A stretch of 64,000 nucleotides of DNA, from NCBI GenBank assembly GCA_963678705.1, contig OY783205.1:16864001-16928000 (forward strand). Direction: 5' to 3'. The stretch is from Panorpa germanica. Lineage: Eukaryota; Arthropoda; Insecta; Mecoptera; Panorpidae. Both the position numbers and the translations under genes were made by a program. This document shows, piece after piece, positions 34,844-46,500 of the stretch. The notes beneath the pieces were generated by a model, which saw only the letters and a program-made list of their open reading frames with translations, made no database searches and was not told the origin of the DNA. Each line of letters opens with the position of its first letter. Position 1 is the stretch's first letter.

Positions 34844-36245
34844 CAGTGCTAGCCAATCTTTTTATGTGCGCTTCCCAGAAAATTACAAATATTATTTATC
34901 GGGTTGCTGACCTGCCGGATAGTTTTTAATTAGGGAAAATTGATAAAAGCATAGGTGTTTTAGAATTTTATTAGGACAATTTCAAAAATTTTATTTGCAG
35001 AAAGATCAAATTTTCTTAAAAAGTTGAAATTTAGCATTTGTATTAAGGTGTTTCATACTAACATTTTTTTAAAATTAGAAATTGAAAAATGAGACGTTGA
35101 GAAAGTTAGTGGGCCTGGTAGGAAACTTTGGAGAAAACTCAAATTTTGGATTGTGAAATAATTGAATATCTAATTGATAAAAAAAATTAAAAATTTTAAA
35201 GTTTGATTTAGGGGCCCGGGGGCAGTTTTTGCCAAGTGTAAAAATTGTGCTAGAAAGATGAAATTTTATATATGGGATAACTTTGGTACCTAATTTAGAA
35301 ATCGAAAAAGTTAATTTTGAAAAAAGTTGGTAAAATAATGAACAAATTAAAAATATTTTATAATTTGCTGAAAAAAAATTATTTTTTTATCATTTTTACG
35401 AAAAATTATTTGTTTTTATATGTCAAATTTATATAGAACGATTTAAATAATTTAATTTAAAAATGGAATTAAAATTTGAAATGAAATTCAATTTACACAC
35501 AAAAGATAGTCGTCGCTTGCGACGGGGGTAAACTCTAGCTTATATATAATCCAAATAATGTCCCGATTAAAAATTTCTAATTTAGTTTCGAAAGCTTTAT
35601 TAATATCAAACATTATAATAATTGTCTTATTACCACCTTGCAGTTTCATTCTTAATTCATTTAACTGCGAACACAGGTCAATAAAAAACATGAGTTTTGA
35701 AATCAATACAATGTCCATTAATTGGTTATATTTTTTAATTAATTTCTCGTTATTTAAAAGAAGTCTAATTTCATCTAAACAATCATCTAAACTCTTCCAC
35801 AACTTAACCATCGGACGTTGTTGTACATCAGTAAAGCATCATGCGCAGATATTAAATTGACTAGTTGTGTAACAAGAATCATAATACCGTCCAGTGACTT
35901 TAAACCGGCCTTTGCAAATAAAGCCTGTTGGTGTATGATACAATGGAAACCCAGAATATATTGCGGGCACCATCAGTCGTTACAGAAACAATTTTGGAAG
36001 GATCAATTTCTTTTTCAGCCTATCTATTCCTTTTGTTGTTGTTGCTAATAATGTTAGACTAACCATTTCTTCTTTGAAATTATTTCCAACTGCGTAACGA
36101 ATAAAAATTGCTAACTGCTCAAGACAGAGAAAAAATATACCGGAAGAATTTATGCCCATTTTTTGCTGGAGACTTATATTTGTGGCCATATCCAAGATTC
36201 TGTCTTTCAGTGCGTTTCTAGCCAAACGCATATCTTTTTTTGTTT
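34844..36245 (-). mobile_element. hAT element remnant with transposase pieces
   Basis: The left end CAGTGCTAGCCAATC is at 34844. Decayed minus-strand transposase at 36245-35533 contains, in order: QLAIFIRYAVGNNFKEEMVS, TTTKGID, a degraded VPAIYSGFPLYHTPTG segment, MVKLWKSLDDCLDEIRLLL, and LCSQLNELRMKLQGGNKTI then FDINKAFETKLEIF. These are the successive blocks of the GTF2IRD2/ZBED-like hAT transposases (..LNxLNxxLQGKN..KAFxxKL..). Several stops and frameshifts are present. A short Helitron interrupts the left side. Confidence 0.72.
35010..35538 (+). mobile_element. Short Helitron, old 5'-truncated copy
   Basis: Diverged copy of the short Helitron interior, ending with hairpin CGTCGC-TT-GCGACG, GGGGTAAACT, CTAG at 35535-35538. 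The base after CTAG is C rather than T. The 5' end is not visible. Confidence 0.7.
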
Positions 36246-36679
36246 TGGTGATTTTTCATTGTTTTCAAAATGTTCAAATAAAATTGGTATTCGCCAACAA
36301 TAAATGGTTTTCCGTGTTGCCCAATTACATTTGAGGCAACAAAAGATGCACCAAATATATTGAACTACTATTCATAAATAGGGAAGGAAACGAATATGAT
36401 CTTACAAGATTATTGATCTCACAAGCTTAATTCCTTTAACGGTGAAAGGGGCGAAATGACTATTTGAATTGTAAACATCTTTTTAATATTGCAACTAATA
36501 ATTACACAATAACAAACACTTGCGCTCCTCATAGGAAGTTCGATATTTAATATTGACTTTTTGTATACATAGTACAGTTTTATACAAATGAACACATGGT
36601 TCATAAGCTCGTTGAAGTCTTAGCATAGCATAGGTGTAATCGCATTAGCACTCTTTATCATAAGAGAAAGAGTAATAAA

Positions 36680-37000
36680 CATCTGTACAGAACGAAATAT
36701 TAGACAAGTATACAAGTGTAACGGTGAAAAATATATTTTACTTGTCTAACGCATCTCGTTTCTCTCTCACTTTGGAATAAATGAAATAAATGTGAATTTA
36801 AAAAAAATATATCCATGTGGGAAAGAAACAGAAATACTTAATGAATGATGTTGGAAAAAGAAAGAATATTATTATGAAAAACTAACACAAAATCTGTAAC
36901 AGGTAGAGAACTTGTAAAGCGTTAAAATAGAATTGTACGAGTGACTCGAACTTCACCAAATAGAGCACTTCACCAAATTGTTTAGTGGGATGTAAGGTGA
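36680..37000. repeat. Interspersed repeat, also at 46310-46770
   Basis: The two blocks share GAACGAAATA, AAATATATTTTACTTGTCTAA and CGCATCTCGTTTCTCTCTCAC (split), plus the CTAACACAAAATCTGTRACAGGTAGAGAA region and a closing TTCACYAAATTGTTTASTGGG. The class is unknown. The DDE transposase remnant lies directly beyond this copy, which might make the repeat one end of that element. Confidence 0.55.
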
Positions 37001-37206
37001 GATGGCACTATAGATACTGTCAACATTATAAGAAGTCGTCAGTGCTAGAACGGTGTTAAATAACAATTATTAATAAGTCCACTTTATTAACTATCACTAT
37101 CATTGTCAGGATCTCCTATCTGTATAACAAAATAAAATCGGTCTTGCTTTTTTATAATATTCCAGCACTGCGACATCTTGTTTTCCACAGTCTTTATGCA
37201 ATTTCT

Positions 37207-37690
37207 TCAATATGCCGCATCCACACTATTTAACAATTCTTGCCACATGGATAAAACATTTTTATTTTTCGGTCTATTTTTGCCAATGTTTTTGATATGA
37301 AATTCTTTACAGTTGGCCTGTACTAAGTCAATAGCATTGAAATTGCAGTGATAAGGTGAAAGATGGATGCAATACTTTATGATCATGCTTCTTTGCGATA
37401 CAGTGAACTTCATACACTTTTGATAGACGGTTGACGGAGTAAGAAATGAAATTTCGGTTTTTAGCATTTCTGATATGGTTGAGGTATTATTTTTTTGAAG
37501 ATAAACAAGCACGTTTTTTTTTTCATATTGTATTACGTAGGGGTGTCAGTATTTTTTAGAACAAAATTACTTGGAATGTTTGTAGCGTTATCCATGATCA
37601 TTAAGAATGGCTCTTGCATATTGGGAATAAGTTGTTCTTTAAACTATTTGTTGAACAATTCCTTATTCATATCACGGTATTCCAATATCT
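37207..37690 (-). pseudogene. DDE-superfamily transposase remnant
   Basis: On the minus strand, in order: YRDMNKELFNK then LIPNM; FLMIMDNATNIPS (a catalytic Asp motif, usually MDNAxYH); VLVYLQKNNTSTISEMLKTE; and LSPYHCNFNAIDLVQANCKE (family usual PPYHCxYNPIExxWxxxK). The second acidic residue position is Asp here and the Trp is lost. It matches the Tc1/mariner-related DDE endonucleases widespread in insects. The frame is broken upstream of 37512, and the ends of the element are not identified. Confidence 0.72.
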
Positions 37691-38869
37691 GACACTTTGT
37701 TAAAAGTATTAGTGACGCATTCTCTACTGAAATTAATTTGCAAATAATTAATATATCAAAATACTTTCTAAGTGCATAAAACTAAATATATTTTTACATT
37801 GAAAATTCTTCTCATAAATTAATCGCTAATTATGTCATCTCTAACAAATTCATCTACATACTCTGACTTAGCTTTAACACAATTACGTGTTCTGCGGAGA
37901 ATTATCAAGTCAAATTGAGCTTTAAGCCAATCCGAAATTGTAGATCTATTGCGGCTTTAACTAATATTTGAATAATAATCCAATATTTATGTTAAACTTC
38001 ACCAAATTATAAATGTTACCGGCAATAATGTTGAAAGAACTAAACATTTCCGCACCTTATATGCTTATAATATTTGACAATAAATTTGACAGTTCGTTCT
38101 TTTACAATAAATACATTTGACAAATTTAAATTTGTTTACAAAATAAACACAGACATATATTTATACATCAGTCTGTACTAAACATAGCAGACAACTGGTG
38201 AATTTTTTATCGTTTTCACTCCCTTATATATTATAGTAATAAGAGTGAGACAATGTTTTTTTAATGCGTTGTAGTTTTATACAGCTGAACTTTTAAAAGC
38301 AGGGACTCATCGCCGAACTATCGTAACTTTGACTTTTATAGATAACTTTTTATTAAATCAATTTGGACGTTTGTTTTTTGCTGTTTTTAGAAATTACAAC
38401 ACTTCCAATAAATTCAATAGCATATCTCAGTAATTGGCTCATCCACTGGGAACATCGTATCAAGGAGATTGAATCACTTTTCGGTGCTGTTGTCCCTTTC
38501 TACTTCACTTTCTTACACTGCCTAATTTAGGTTAATTTGGTAATCACAGTGGGCCTCATTTTATTTGCAATTATTCCAGAAGTTAATAGAATTGCATAGA
38601 AATCAGGGGAACTTTGTTCTAATTTTGACTTGGTTTTTTTAAATAAAATAGTGATAGTGTGTCTGGCTACACGGCTAGCTGCAGGTCGATTTATCTATTG
38701 CGACCGCTCTGCGCCATTGACTATTTTGTTAAATCGAATTGATTTTATTTGCTTTTAATTTTTTTGTTCTTATCCGTTAGATATTTCGAATATTATCACT
38801 GATCAATTAGGTATTCGTACAACTTACGTAAAGTTAAATCTATTTTCTTTGAAATAAATTAACAAATAA
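37691..38869. other. Intergenic, nothing firmly recognised
   Basis: AT-rich. The portion nearest 37700-37950 may be decayed N-terminal transposase sequence, but no clear motif is readable. Confidence 0.35.
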
Positions 38870-38990
38870 TATTCGAAAATCTTAAAAGTTGCGAAGAATT
38901 AAAGTCACAAAGAACATTAATGGTAGCTGCTTTTCTAGATATAAAATCTGCATACGACAACTTCTATCTTATCCTCTGTGGCGTCTAATA
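38870..38990 (+). pseudogene. LINE reverse-transcriptase fragment (motif A region)
   Basis: A very short plus-strand frame reads TLMVAAFLDIKSAYDN, the RT motif A signature with the catalytic Asp (FLDIxxAYD). Sequence on either side is too decayed to follow. Orientation and motif are clear; the family is not. Confidence 0.5.
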
Positions 38991-39527
38991 ATAATTTATT
39001 ATAAACATTTATTTTTAATAACAATTTAATTATTTATCATTTTCATGATTATTATTATTTATCATTTATCATTCGAACACTTCAGCGCCATAAACCTAAA
39101 CAGTCTAGGCACTACCTCTTCTCTGACATTGATTTCTACGGTTGTGTTGGTTTATGGTTTTTAGCTGTCTCGTTACTTCTCGTACTACTTAGACATAAGT
39201 GCTTCTTACTTACTCATTGATAGATGTTAACCACTAAAAATGTGTTCAAACGGAATATGTACAGACGAAGCTGTCTTGTGTCAGTTTTTCAACCACAAAA
39301 CTGTCTAAAGATAGCCATGTCATGTCTCCAGTGTGCTAAGCCTAAATTAGAACAGATTTTATTGCAACAATTATTTATTTTTACAGAATATTAACGCAGA
39401 TTATGAAACAAAGTTTCTTAAACTTAACTATAATGCTACTACTAAGTATAGATATATTATCTAGTGGCTTACTTTTTTGTAATTACACGGTGTGGTAGAT
39501 ATTGCTCCAATGAACAATTCTTCATGA
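38991..39527. other. Intergenic, nothing recognised
   Basis: AT-rich sequence with short frames only. Confidence 0.4.
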
Positions 39528-39930
39528 TTAGATTACTAGGTCCAAGGGTTTAGTCCTGCGTAGTCTTCGAACATCATTACTATCAAGTAACATTTGTGTC
39601 ATGGCGATGTTTTCGTGGTTACGAAGTCTCAATTCGTGCTTTGCTGCTATAGTTTTGATTTCTTCTCCGACTGTGTTGATCTTCAGGTCTCTGTATGTCG
39701 TCATTACGGATATACCACGGTGCATTAACTATTCCTCGCAGAACTTTATTTTGGAACGTTTCTGTTTCTTAAATGATCGATTTCTTGGCGCAACCTGAAA
39801 GTTGCACTTCACACGTCTGTTCCGTATGTTCAGTTCTTCCTTTTTCTTTTTGACATGCATTTTCCACCTTACCTTAGCATCTAGTGTTATTCCTGACATG
39901 ATCTGATGCTTTACTTTTTGCCATGTTCAT
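39528..39930 (-). pseudogene. Jockey-like ORF2 C-terminal fragment
   Basis: Minus strand. SGITLDAKVRWKMHVKKKK (compare YLGMHLDRRLTWKTHIWKK in Jockey A) is followed, after frame breaks, by the 39725-39528 frame MHRGISVMTTYRDLKINTV, KHELRLRNHENIAMTQ and RRLRRTKPLDLVI with a stop. This is the region after the RT palm and thumb in Jockey elements. It belongs to a family different from copies A and B. Confidence 0.65.
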
Positions 39931-40646
39931 TAAATAAAAATGTGTAATTACCAATAAATTTTTTTATATATAATACTATAAATGTTGGTTCGGGCATTTT
40001 ATCTTTAAACCTCTTCCACACACAAATTGATATCCGGTGTATCGTACCCTGTCGACATTAGTTAACGGGCTTGTGAACTCATTTTATTATGAGTAGGTTT
40101 TACAATTGTTGACTGAAGTCGATGTTAATAAATGTGTATTGGCGTTTCTATTTTACTAAATATTTAAATGTTGACGAAATATAGCTATTAAGAATTTGAG
40201 TTCTAATTTTACCACTACAGATGAGTGGAGGTAAATGAGTACACAAGCCCATTGCTTTTAATTTTCGTCATGTCTCTTCTTTACTAGAAATATAATTATT
40301 ACTACTTTTATATACCCTATAGCAGAGCTGCAAATACAACATTACTTTTCTTTGTTTCTTTTTTTTTTTTAATAAACCGTGTGGCCTTGTAAATACTTCC
40401 AACACAATCGCTTGTCCAACTATAGCAACTTAGCTATTTTACAGTCTCTGCTTGGTGAAGCTGCACAATATTTAATGTGATTGTCGAGTGGAGGGGGCAA
40501 AATTGTTTTCTTAATGTAATAGTTTTTTGTTTCGTATACTTTAATTTCACAGTCTTTTACCCATTTCTGATAAATTATAATTAGAGATATATTAAATTAA
40601 ATAATGATACATTGCATATTAACAATGTTTAGCAGATATACATAAA
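39931..40646. other. Intergenic, nothing recognised
   Basis: AT-rich; no motif or long frame on either strand. Confidence 0.4.
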
Positions 40647-40720
40647 CTAGAGTTTACCCCCGTCGCAAGCGACGACTGTCTTTTGTGTGTGAATTGAATA
40701 CTATTCGTCACGTTCGTCTT
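40647..40720 (-). mobile_element. Helitron 3' terminal fragment
   Basis: Minus strand: hairpin CGTCGC-TT-GCGACG, GGGGTAAACT, CTAG (40647-40650) followed by T. Only about 70 bases of the family remain before unrelated sequence. Confidence 0.7.
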
Positions 40721-40759
40721 TTTTAGTGGAAATTGAATTTAGTTGGTATAAAGTTTTTA

Positions 40760-41250
40760 TTATTATTGAATAATTTTTCCTAATAGCTGATAATGCGTCG
40801 TTTCTTAAAGACCATCTAGTAGGACACATCCTTCTAAGGGTAATTTAATATTTTTCAAATGAATCGTTAGTCAACATTGACCAGCATTTTATACTATTGC
40901 TAAAAGGAGTATATATTTTTTCCAAGTTATCGAGAAAAATGGACACGTATCGCAGCATCTTTTAAAATTAAATTTATTGCGTGTACCACACAATGAACAG
41001 GGTGTATCGAAAAACTACAGAAAGTTGGTCGATTTTTGGCAGATCTTGTGTTATATCCCAAGAATAATCACAAGAATTCAATTCCTTCTTCAATTTCTAT
41101 AGCAATATTTTCTGTAACTGTGGCACCAAGCAAATTATCAATATCATTTTGAATCGAAAACTTTTTTAGGCACGTTATACATTGTTTTATGATATGATTT
41201 TTTTCTCGGGAAGTACAGCTTAAGAGTTTAAGTGAGATTGGGGATAACAT
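40760..41250 (-). pseudogene. Probable hAT-type transposase remnant
   Basis: The minus-strand segment near 40995-40925 reads VHCVVHAINLILKDA, resembling the C-x-x-H-x-L/I-N-L motif of hAT transposases. A 60-codon frame just upstream (41250-41068: LSCTSREKNHIIKQCITC) may belong to it. No termini were found and the evidence is one motif. Confidence 0.4.
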
Positions 41251-41554
41251 TTTACGAATTTTGGATTACACATGTTTGGGGTCTCTGTAGCACCAATGAT
41301 ACGGCTCATACGGCGGTAGCTACGTCACTGCATAGATAGCAGTCATGTTCCTTGTACTGATACTACAGTGGTGTCTACAATGGTATTTTACTCTACAATT
41401 AAAGTTCGTATACTTATAATGAGCGGTGAATACAAATATAATAATTATTTACTATAATTAAAACAAGGTGCAATAAATTATTTAATTTAATATGTCTGCA
41501 ATAGTAACATTTATACATAAATTATAATAAAATGTATGTAGCTTTTATGTAAAA

Positions 41555-43556
41555 CTAGCTGACCCGGCGAACTTCGTACCGCCTAACTGTAAATGAATAT
41601 CGTGTTACCTTTTAGCTGAACTAATTTTTTTTTATTATGATGAATGATGATGAAAACATACAGAATGAGAATAAAAATTAAAAAAATAATAATAATTAAG
41701 TAATTCAAACTCATGTCAGAAAAAAATGATTGAAAACTATGTTGTGCAGATTGGAATACACTCGGATTAATTCATTAATGGGATTTTCATTCAAGCACCT
41801 TGTGGTAAACGACATTCTTTGTTTTTTGGTCAGGCGCAAGAACAAATAAAGCGGATGGTTTGCCGACACGTGAGCATGCCACGTACAATTGACCATGAGA
41901 AAAACATGCATTTTCTAGATTGAGGCCACAAATAGTAAAGGATTGGCCCTGTGATTTGTTGATCGTCATGGCGAAGGCAAGACGAATCGGGAATTGAATT
42001 CGTTTAAACTCAAATGGCATATCCGTTGGGATCATCGGAATCCTTGGAATAAGAACTTCCTCATCTTTAAATTTTCCTTTAAGTATCGACGCGTGAATCA
42101 CATTGCTCATCAGTTTTTTTATCACCAAACGCGTTCCATTGCACAGTTTTGGTTGGTTTAAATTTCTAAGCATGATGACTACCGAGCCAACCTTAAGTTT
42201 TAACTTGTGCGGTGGTAAACCAGGCACATCCAAGGAGTTTAAAAATTCACTTGGATAATTAGTGGTTTCTTCTTCGTTTGTTACACAGTCGATAGATTTG
42301 AATGAATACAGAGTACCTACGATTTGATTTTGAATTATAAAATTGAGGTCATCTACATCTTTATTTTTAGCGGCCAAAATTGCTCGCTCACTTAACCATT
42401 TAGTATTTTTGTGGTGAGCAATGATATCCGGGAATACTTTGTTGATAAGCTCGTCTTTTGATGATACAAAATTGCAAACATTTGGAGGAAATGAAATCAA
42501 ACCGCTCGATTTGTCAACAGGAACACGGCTATTACCGATAGTCAGCAATTGCTTCGAGAAATCATCAGCAGATAGATCGTTCAACAATGCAACTCTCATA
42601 TTTACAGACAGTTGAAGTTTCTTTACATATCGCCACAGATTTGATGCTTTGAGGCAAGCGTTTATTTCGTCGGCAGCAGTAGATCTTGGAATGACTGGTA
42701 GTGTTTGTCGGAAATCGCCAGATAATAAAATCATTGCACCACCAAAACATCTCGAGTCATTGCGCAGATCTTTTAATGTTCGGTCTAGTGCTTCCAATGC
42801 GCGTTTGTGCGCCATTGTGCATTCGTCCCATATGATGATTTTTGATGCTACTAAAACTTTGGCCATTGCGGAGTGTTTCGAAATGTTACATGTCAGTTGT
42901 TCAGTAGTTTGAAGGTTTAATGGCAATTTTAACGCTGAGTGAGCCGTACGGCATCCGTCTAACAATGTGGCCGCTATTCCAGAAGAAGCAATTGCTACCT
43001 CAATTTCGGATCTCGCACGTACAGTGGCCAAAATCAATGACATGAGGAATGTCTTCCCAGTTCCACCGGGGGCATCCAAAAAAAATAAGCCGCGATTTCC
43101 ATCATCAATTGCATTAATCAGTGTATCATAGACTTCCCTCTGCTTAGGATTCAACAGAGGTACATTCGTTTGGACTGATTGGATTAGTTCATGTGGATCA
43201 TATTCACGTTCACGTTCCAATTCTCTATTAAATGCGTCATTCATTCCGCGATCTGGCGCTGGCATTCCTAACCTAACTAACAAACTGCCGCAAACTGCCG
43301 CAAACAGCCGCAAGCAGTTCATAATTTTAAATTTTTGTAATATCCATTCAACGCCTGATTAGTAGGCAACAATACAAACAGGATTTAATGTAACACATAT
43401 CTTCGGTCAAGAGCAAAGTTTTCATTGTTTTTAAGATGTATTATGCTATTCGGGGCGGAGACAAATCCAACGAATCAATAACCATGAATATTGGTTCAGC
43501 AGATCTCGAGTTATAAGTGTTCTAACAAACCCGTCTTTCTTTTATATATATATAGA
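41555..43556 (-). mobile_element. Rep/helicase Helitron copy 3, Rep deleted
   Basis: The 3' end is CTAG at 41555-41558 with the hairpin GGCGGTACGAAGTTCGCC. The 5' end A|TCTATATATATATAAAAG is at about 43556; the surrounding TAGATA repeats blur it by a few bases. The 5' leader ACGGGTTTGTTAGAAC..CTCGAG is followed directly by the helicase frame, with the Rep domain removed. It is about 2 kb, against more than 4 kb for copy 1, and diverged from copies 1 and 2. Confidence 0.87.
41787..43322 (-). CDS. PIF1-type helicase domain of a Helitron, open frame
   Basis: 511 codons without interruption. A short Rep-derived joint (GMPAPDRGMNDAFNRELERE) is followed by a complete superfamily 1 helicase: LNPKQREVYDTL (Q-like motif); Walker A APGGTGKTFL (residues about 85-95); motif Ia with SGIAATLL; Walker B IIWDECTM; motif III GDFRQTLPVIP; motif IV region NMRVAL; motif V AMTINKSQGQS; motif VI YVACSRVGKPSA. 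In an intact Helitron this unwinds DNA after HUH nicking. Here the HUH nuclease is missing, and the first 19 or so residues come from a low-complexity CTGCCGCAA repeat at the deletion joint. The start used is the first ATG. Whether it is expressed is unknown. Confidence 0.85.
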   Translation of the reverse strand: MNCLRLFAAVCGSLLVRLGMPAPDRGMNDAFNRELEREREYDPHELIQSVQTNVPLLNPKQREVYDTLINAIDDGNRGLFFLDAPGGTGKTFLMSLILATVRARSEIEVAIASSGIAATLLDGCRTAHSALKLPLNLQTTEQLTCNISKHSAMAKVLVASKIIIWDECTMAHKRALEALDRTLKDLRNDSRCFGGAMILLSGDFRQTLPVIPRSTAADEINACLKASNLWRYVKKLQLSVNMRVALLNDLSADDFSKQLLTIGNSRVPVDKSSGLISFPPNVCNFVSSKDELINKVFPDIIAHHKNTKWLSERAILAAKNKDVDDLNFIIQNQIVGTLYSFKSIDCVTNEEETTNYPSEFLNSLDVPGLPPHKLKLKVGSVVIMLRNLNQPKLCNGTRLVIKKLMSNVIHASILKGKFKDEEVLIPRIPMIPTDMPFEFKRIQFPIRLAFAMTINKSQGQSFTICGLNLENACFSHGQLYVACSRVGKPSALFVLAPDQKTKNVVYHKVLE

Positions 43557-46500
43557 TATATAGATATAGATATATAGATAAGATGTATTTATGTAAGTGT
43601 AAAGTAATAATAGTTTCTAACTTTACTGGTTTGCTAATAAATTCTGGTTCAATTTTTCTTATCGTAATTTTTCTCTAAAATTGGTACATTATTTTTTAAA
43701 GTTATGTGACGTGAAATTAAATAGTAAAGATAGAGGAACGAAAGTGCATTTTAAAGCTAAAAAATTGACCTTATTGTTTGAGCTACTGACAATACTCAAT
43801 GTACGTTTGATGTTTATATAAAAGAGTCTACGTGAATGTTTTATTTAGTGAATTGGTTTATTAAAACTAAGAGTCAATACAGTAGTAGAATAACAATGTT
43901 GACTGTTGCTTCAGAACAAACCGCAACTATGATAGTTCTATGAAACTTAATAAAAGTATATCTAAACAGTTGAAATCTTAAAACTAAGATGTTGTTAGCT
44001 TAAAGTTTAATATAAGAATGATTATAAATTAATATATAATTATAAAGTAATACTCTGTATAAGTAAATTAACCTAATGGAAAGAAAACAAGATGTGAGCG
44101 TGGTCAAACACACGAGTAATAAATGCATTTAAGAATAACTGGGCCGTTGGTAATAAAAGTACTTAAGAAATAAATAACTGGACCGTTGACAACCGTGGTC
44201 ATAAATATTGTTATGATACCTCAGTAAAATGCATTAAGGTATAAGGTCGAAAAGGGTCTACAATTTTATAATTCAAATATTTTAATAAATTTTCATCTAC
44301 TTATTCTTGCTTAAATTGCTTTATATTACTTAAATCCTAATAAAAGTGGACCATAAAAATAGAATAAAAATAAAATAAATGGCTTATGTCTGGTGCACAA
44401 ATTAAAATTACTTGCTTAAATATCTGAATAATATCAAGACCTTTTATTAGTGTTTATATAGGACGGAACACTTATGTTATTACGAAGCAACACATTTTTG
44501 TAATTATGCACAGCCTCATTAAAATACATAAGGTCCATATTAGCAAGGAGTGCATTTACTTGAATTTATAATTACTAAACCTGCTGCATAGATTTACTAT
44601 ATCATGATCTTCCTTTTTTTTATTTTATGCAGTAGCTTAAAACTGTTACGGTCAATATCAGAGTTGCAGAGCCGGTAGTAAAGTGATTTTGAATACATTC
44701 TTTTGCTGTTATAAATGTATACTAAATAGAATGGAATCTAAAGGTTTTACAGCAGTAGTAAGGGTAATTCTATGACAATGGTTGGTGATTTAACTAATCG
44801 ACTTTATTATCTTTGTGCCAAGGACATCAAAATTTAAATTTAGGCATCGCTAAAATTAGTTTTGAAAATAAATTCAAAGTAGTTCAAAAAATAAATGTAA
44901 GAAATCAACATTTAATGCAGTTGCAAATATAATAAATATGAAAGACAGTATTACCAATAATTGAATTTACTCTATCTACACCATATTCTATATTATTTCT
45001 ATATACACATTATAACCTCTACGTTATTTAAAGATGCAGATGGATTAGTAACTGGAGATATCTTATTCTTCTGTATAACCATTATGTGTAATCATGTAAC
45101 CATGTATTCCAATTCACATTTAAATTGCTTAATCGCTTAAACTTAAATTTCTTCCGAGATTCTCATATATTTTGACATCTTCTATTGTAAACTTCTTCTT
45201 TCCTCGGTCCCACTCCTTCTCCTTCTCCTTTCTTTTCTATGTCCTGCTCTTTTACTTCTTCCGTTCCTTCTCCATTTATAAACTTTTGTTTATTAATAAA
45301 TAGAACATAATAATAACTTTTATGATTTTTATTTAGGAAGAGTATAGATGTGTAGATCACGTGATAACTATATTTCATATAACACCTTTTCAAAACCCGT
45401 TCAGCCTTACAATAAAACTAAATTTATTAGGCAGTGGTGTAGGGTAATACTTCTAAGCAGGAATTTGAATTGCATTCAAATCATTTTAAATAAATGATAC
45501 CTCTACTTCAATTTCAATACTATTTGTGAATGAATTGTAGCTTCTAATACATTTGATAATGAATTTGTTAATACTTTTTTTTATTACATTGTCATAAAAT
45601 TTTGACAGGTTGTATTTATTGTAGTCATGACTTTACCGGCATTCCAAGGACATTGCGTTACGTCGTTGAAGTTAGCGAAAAGTTCAAAAATGAGCAGTAC
45701 TAGTGGTGTCCAATTGACATTCGCGCAAAAGATTATACACTTCCCAGTAAACATTTTGGAGTCAATTCTACTTAATTTGTATTACATGTCATGAGTTTTT
45801 TGTCTGGAACGCGTTCGTTTTCAATTCAGTCGTTCAGAGGAAAGGCCCTTTTTATGAGCTACAGACATCGCAACGACGGTTCACTGCTGAATTAAAAGCG
45901 ACTCCGGTTTATGATTTATGACCGGAGTTATAAACTTGACACTAGTTGAAGGCCTGTTGTCTTCGTCAGGGATGGCAGGGGTATAAAATTTAATGGAATT
46001 CTACTTTTTAGAGTCTGCAAAATATAAATATTTAAATAAAGAAATAAATAGATATAATCTTTAGTACAGATCGTGATTTTTTTAATGAATATTATTCATC
46101 TTCAACAATACTCGTTATTTTAGTTTTTTACATTGTTTTGGTGATTCAAAAATCCACGACTGGCAGGTCTGCGTTAGGTTTAAAACCTCTGTCTTACCCA
46201 TCGCTGCTTAGAGTATTCGTTTAAACACATTATATTCGGGGATTGAGGGAGATAGCGTCTGTCTATTACCATTAAAGAAATATTTGTTGAAAAAGGATAG
46301 CATATATACTTTAAACGTACTGTACTGAACGAAATACTATACAAGTGTTACGTTGAAAAATATATTTTACTTGTCTAACCGCATCTCGTTTCTCTCTCAC
46401 TTTGGAATGAAAATGAACTAAAAAAAAATATATCCAAGTGTGAAAGATACAACTGATACTTAATGAATGATGTTGGAAAACGAAAGAATATTATTATGAA

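Larger units (their letters stand above)
33510..36665. repeat. Composite repeat G, copy 3
   Basis: Matches G copy 2 over its left part (33540-34990) and again at 36420-36665. It contains the TGACGTCA palindrome (34802-34809), the possible captured exon (34223-34312), a hAT left end at 34844 preceded by TAATAACC, hAT transposase remnants, and a short Helitron at about 35010-35538. It is more diverged than copies 2 and 5. Confidence 0.6.

Noticed and set aside
35558..36048. Plus-strand frames of 76-100 codons
   Set aside because: Antisense to hAT transposase blocks that are clearly readable on the minus strand.
42421..42912. Frames of 61-87 codons on either strand
   Set aside because: Shadows of the 511-codon helicase frame.
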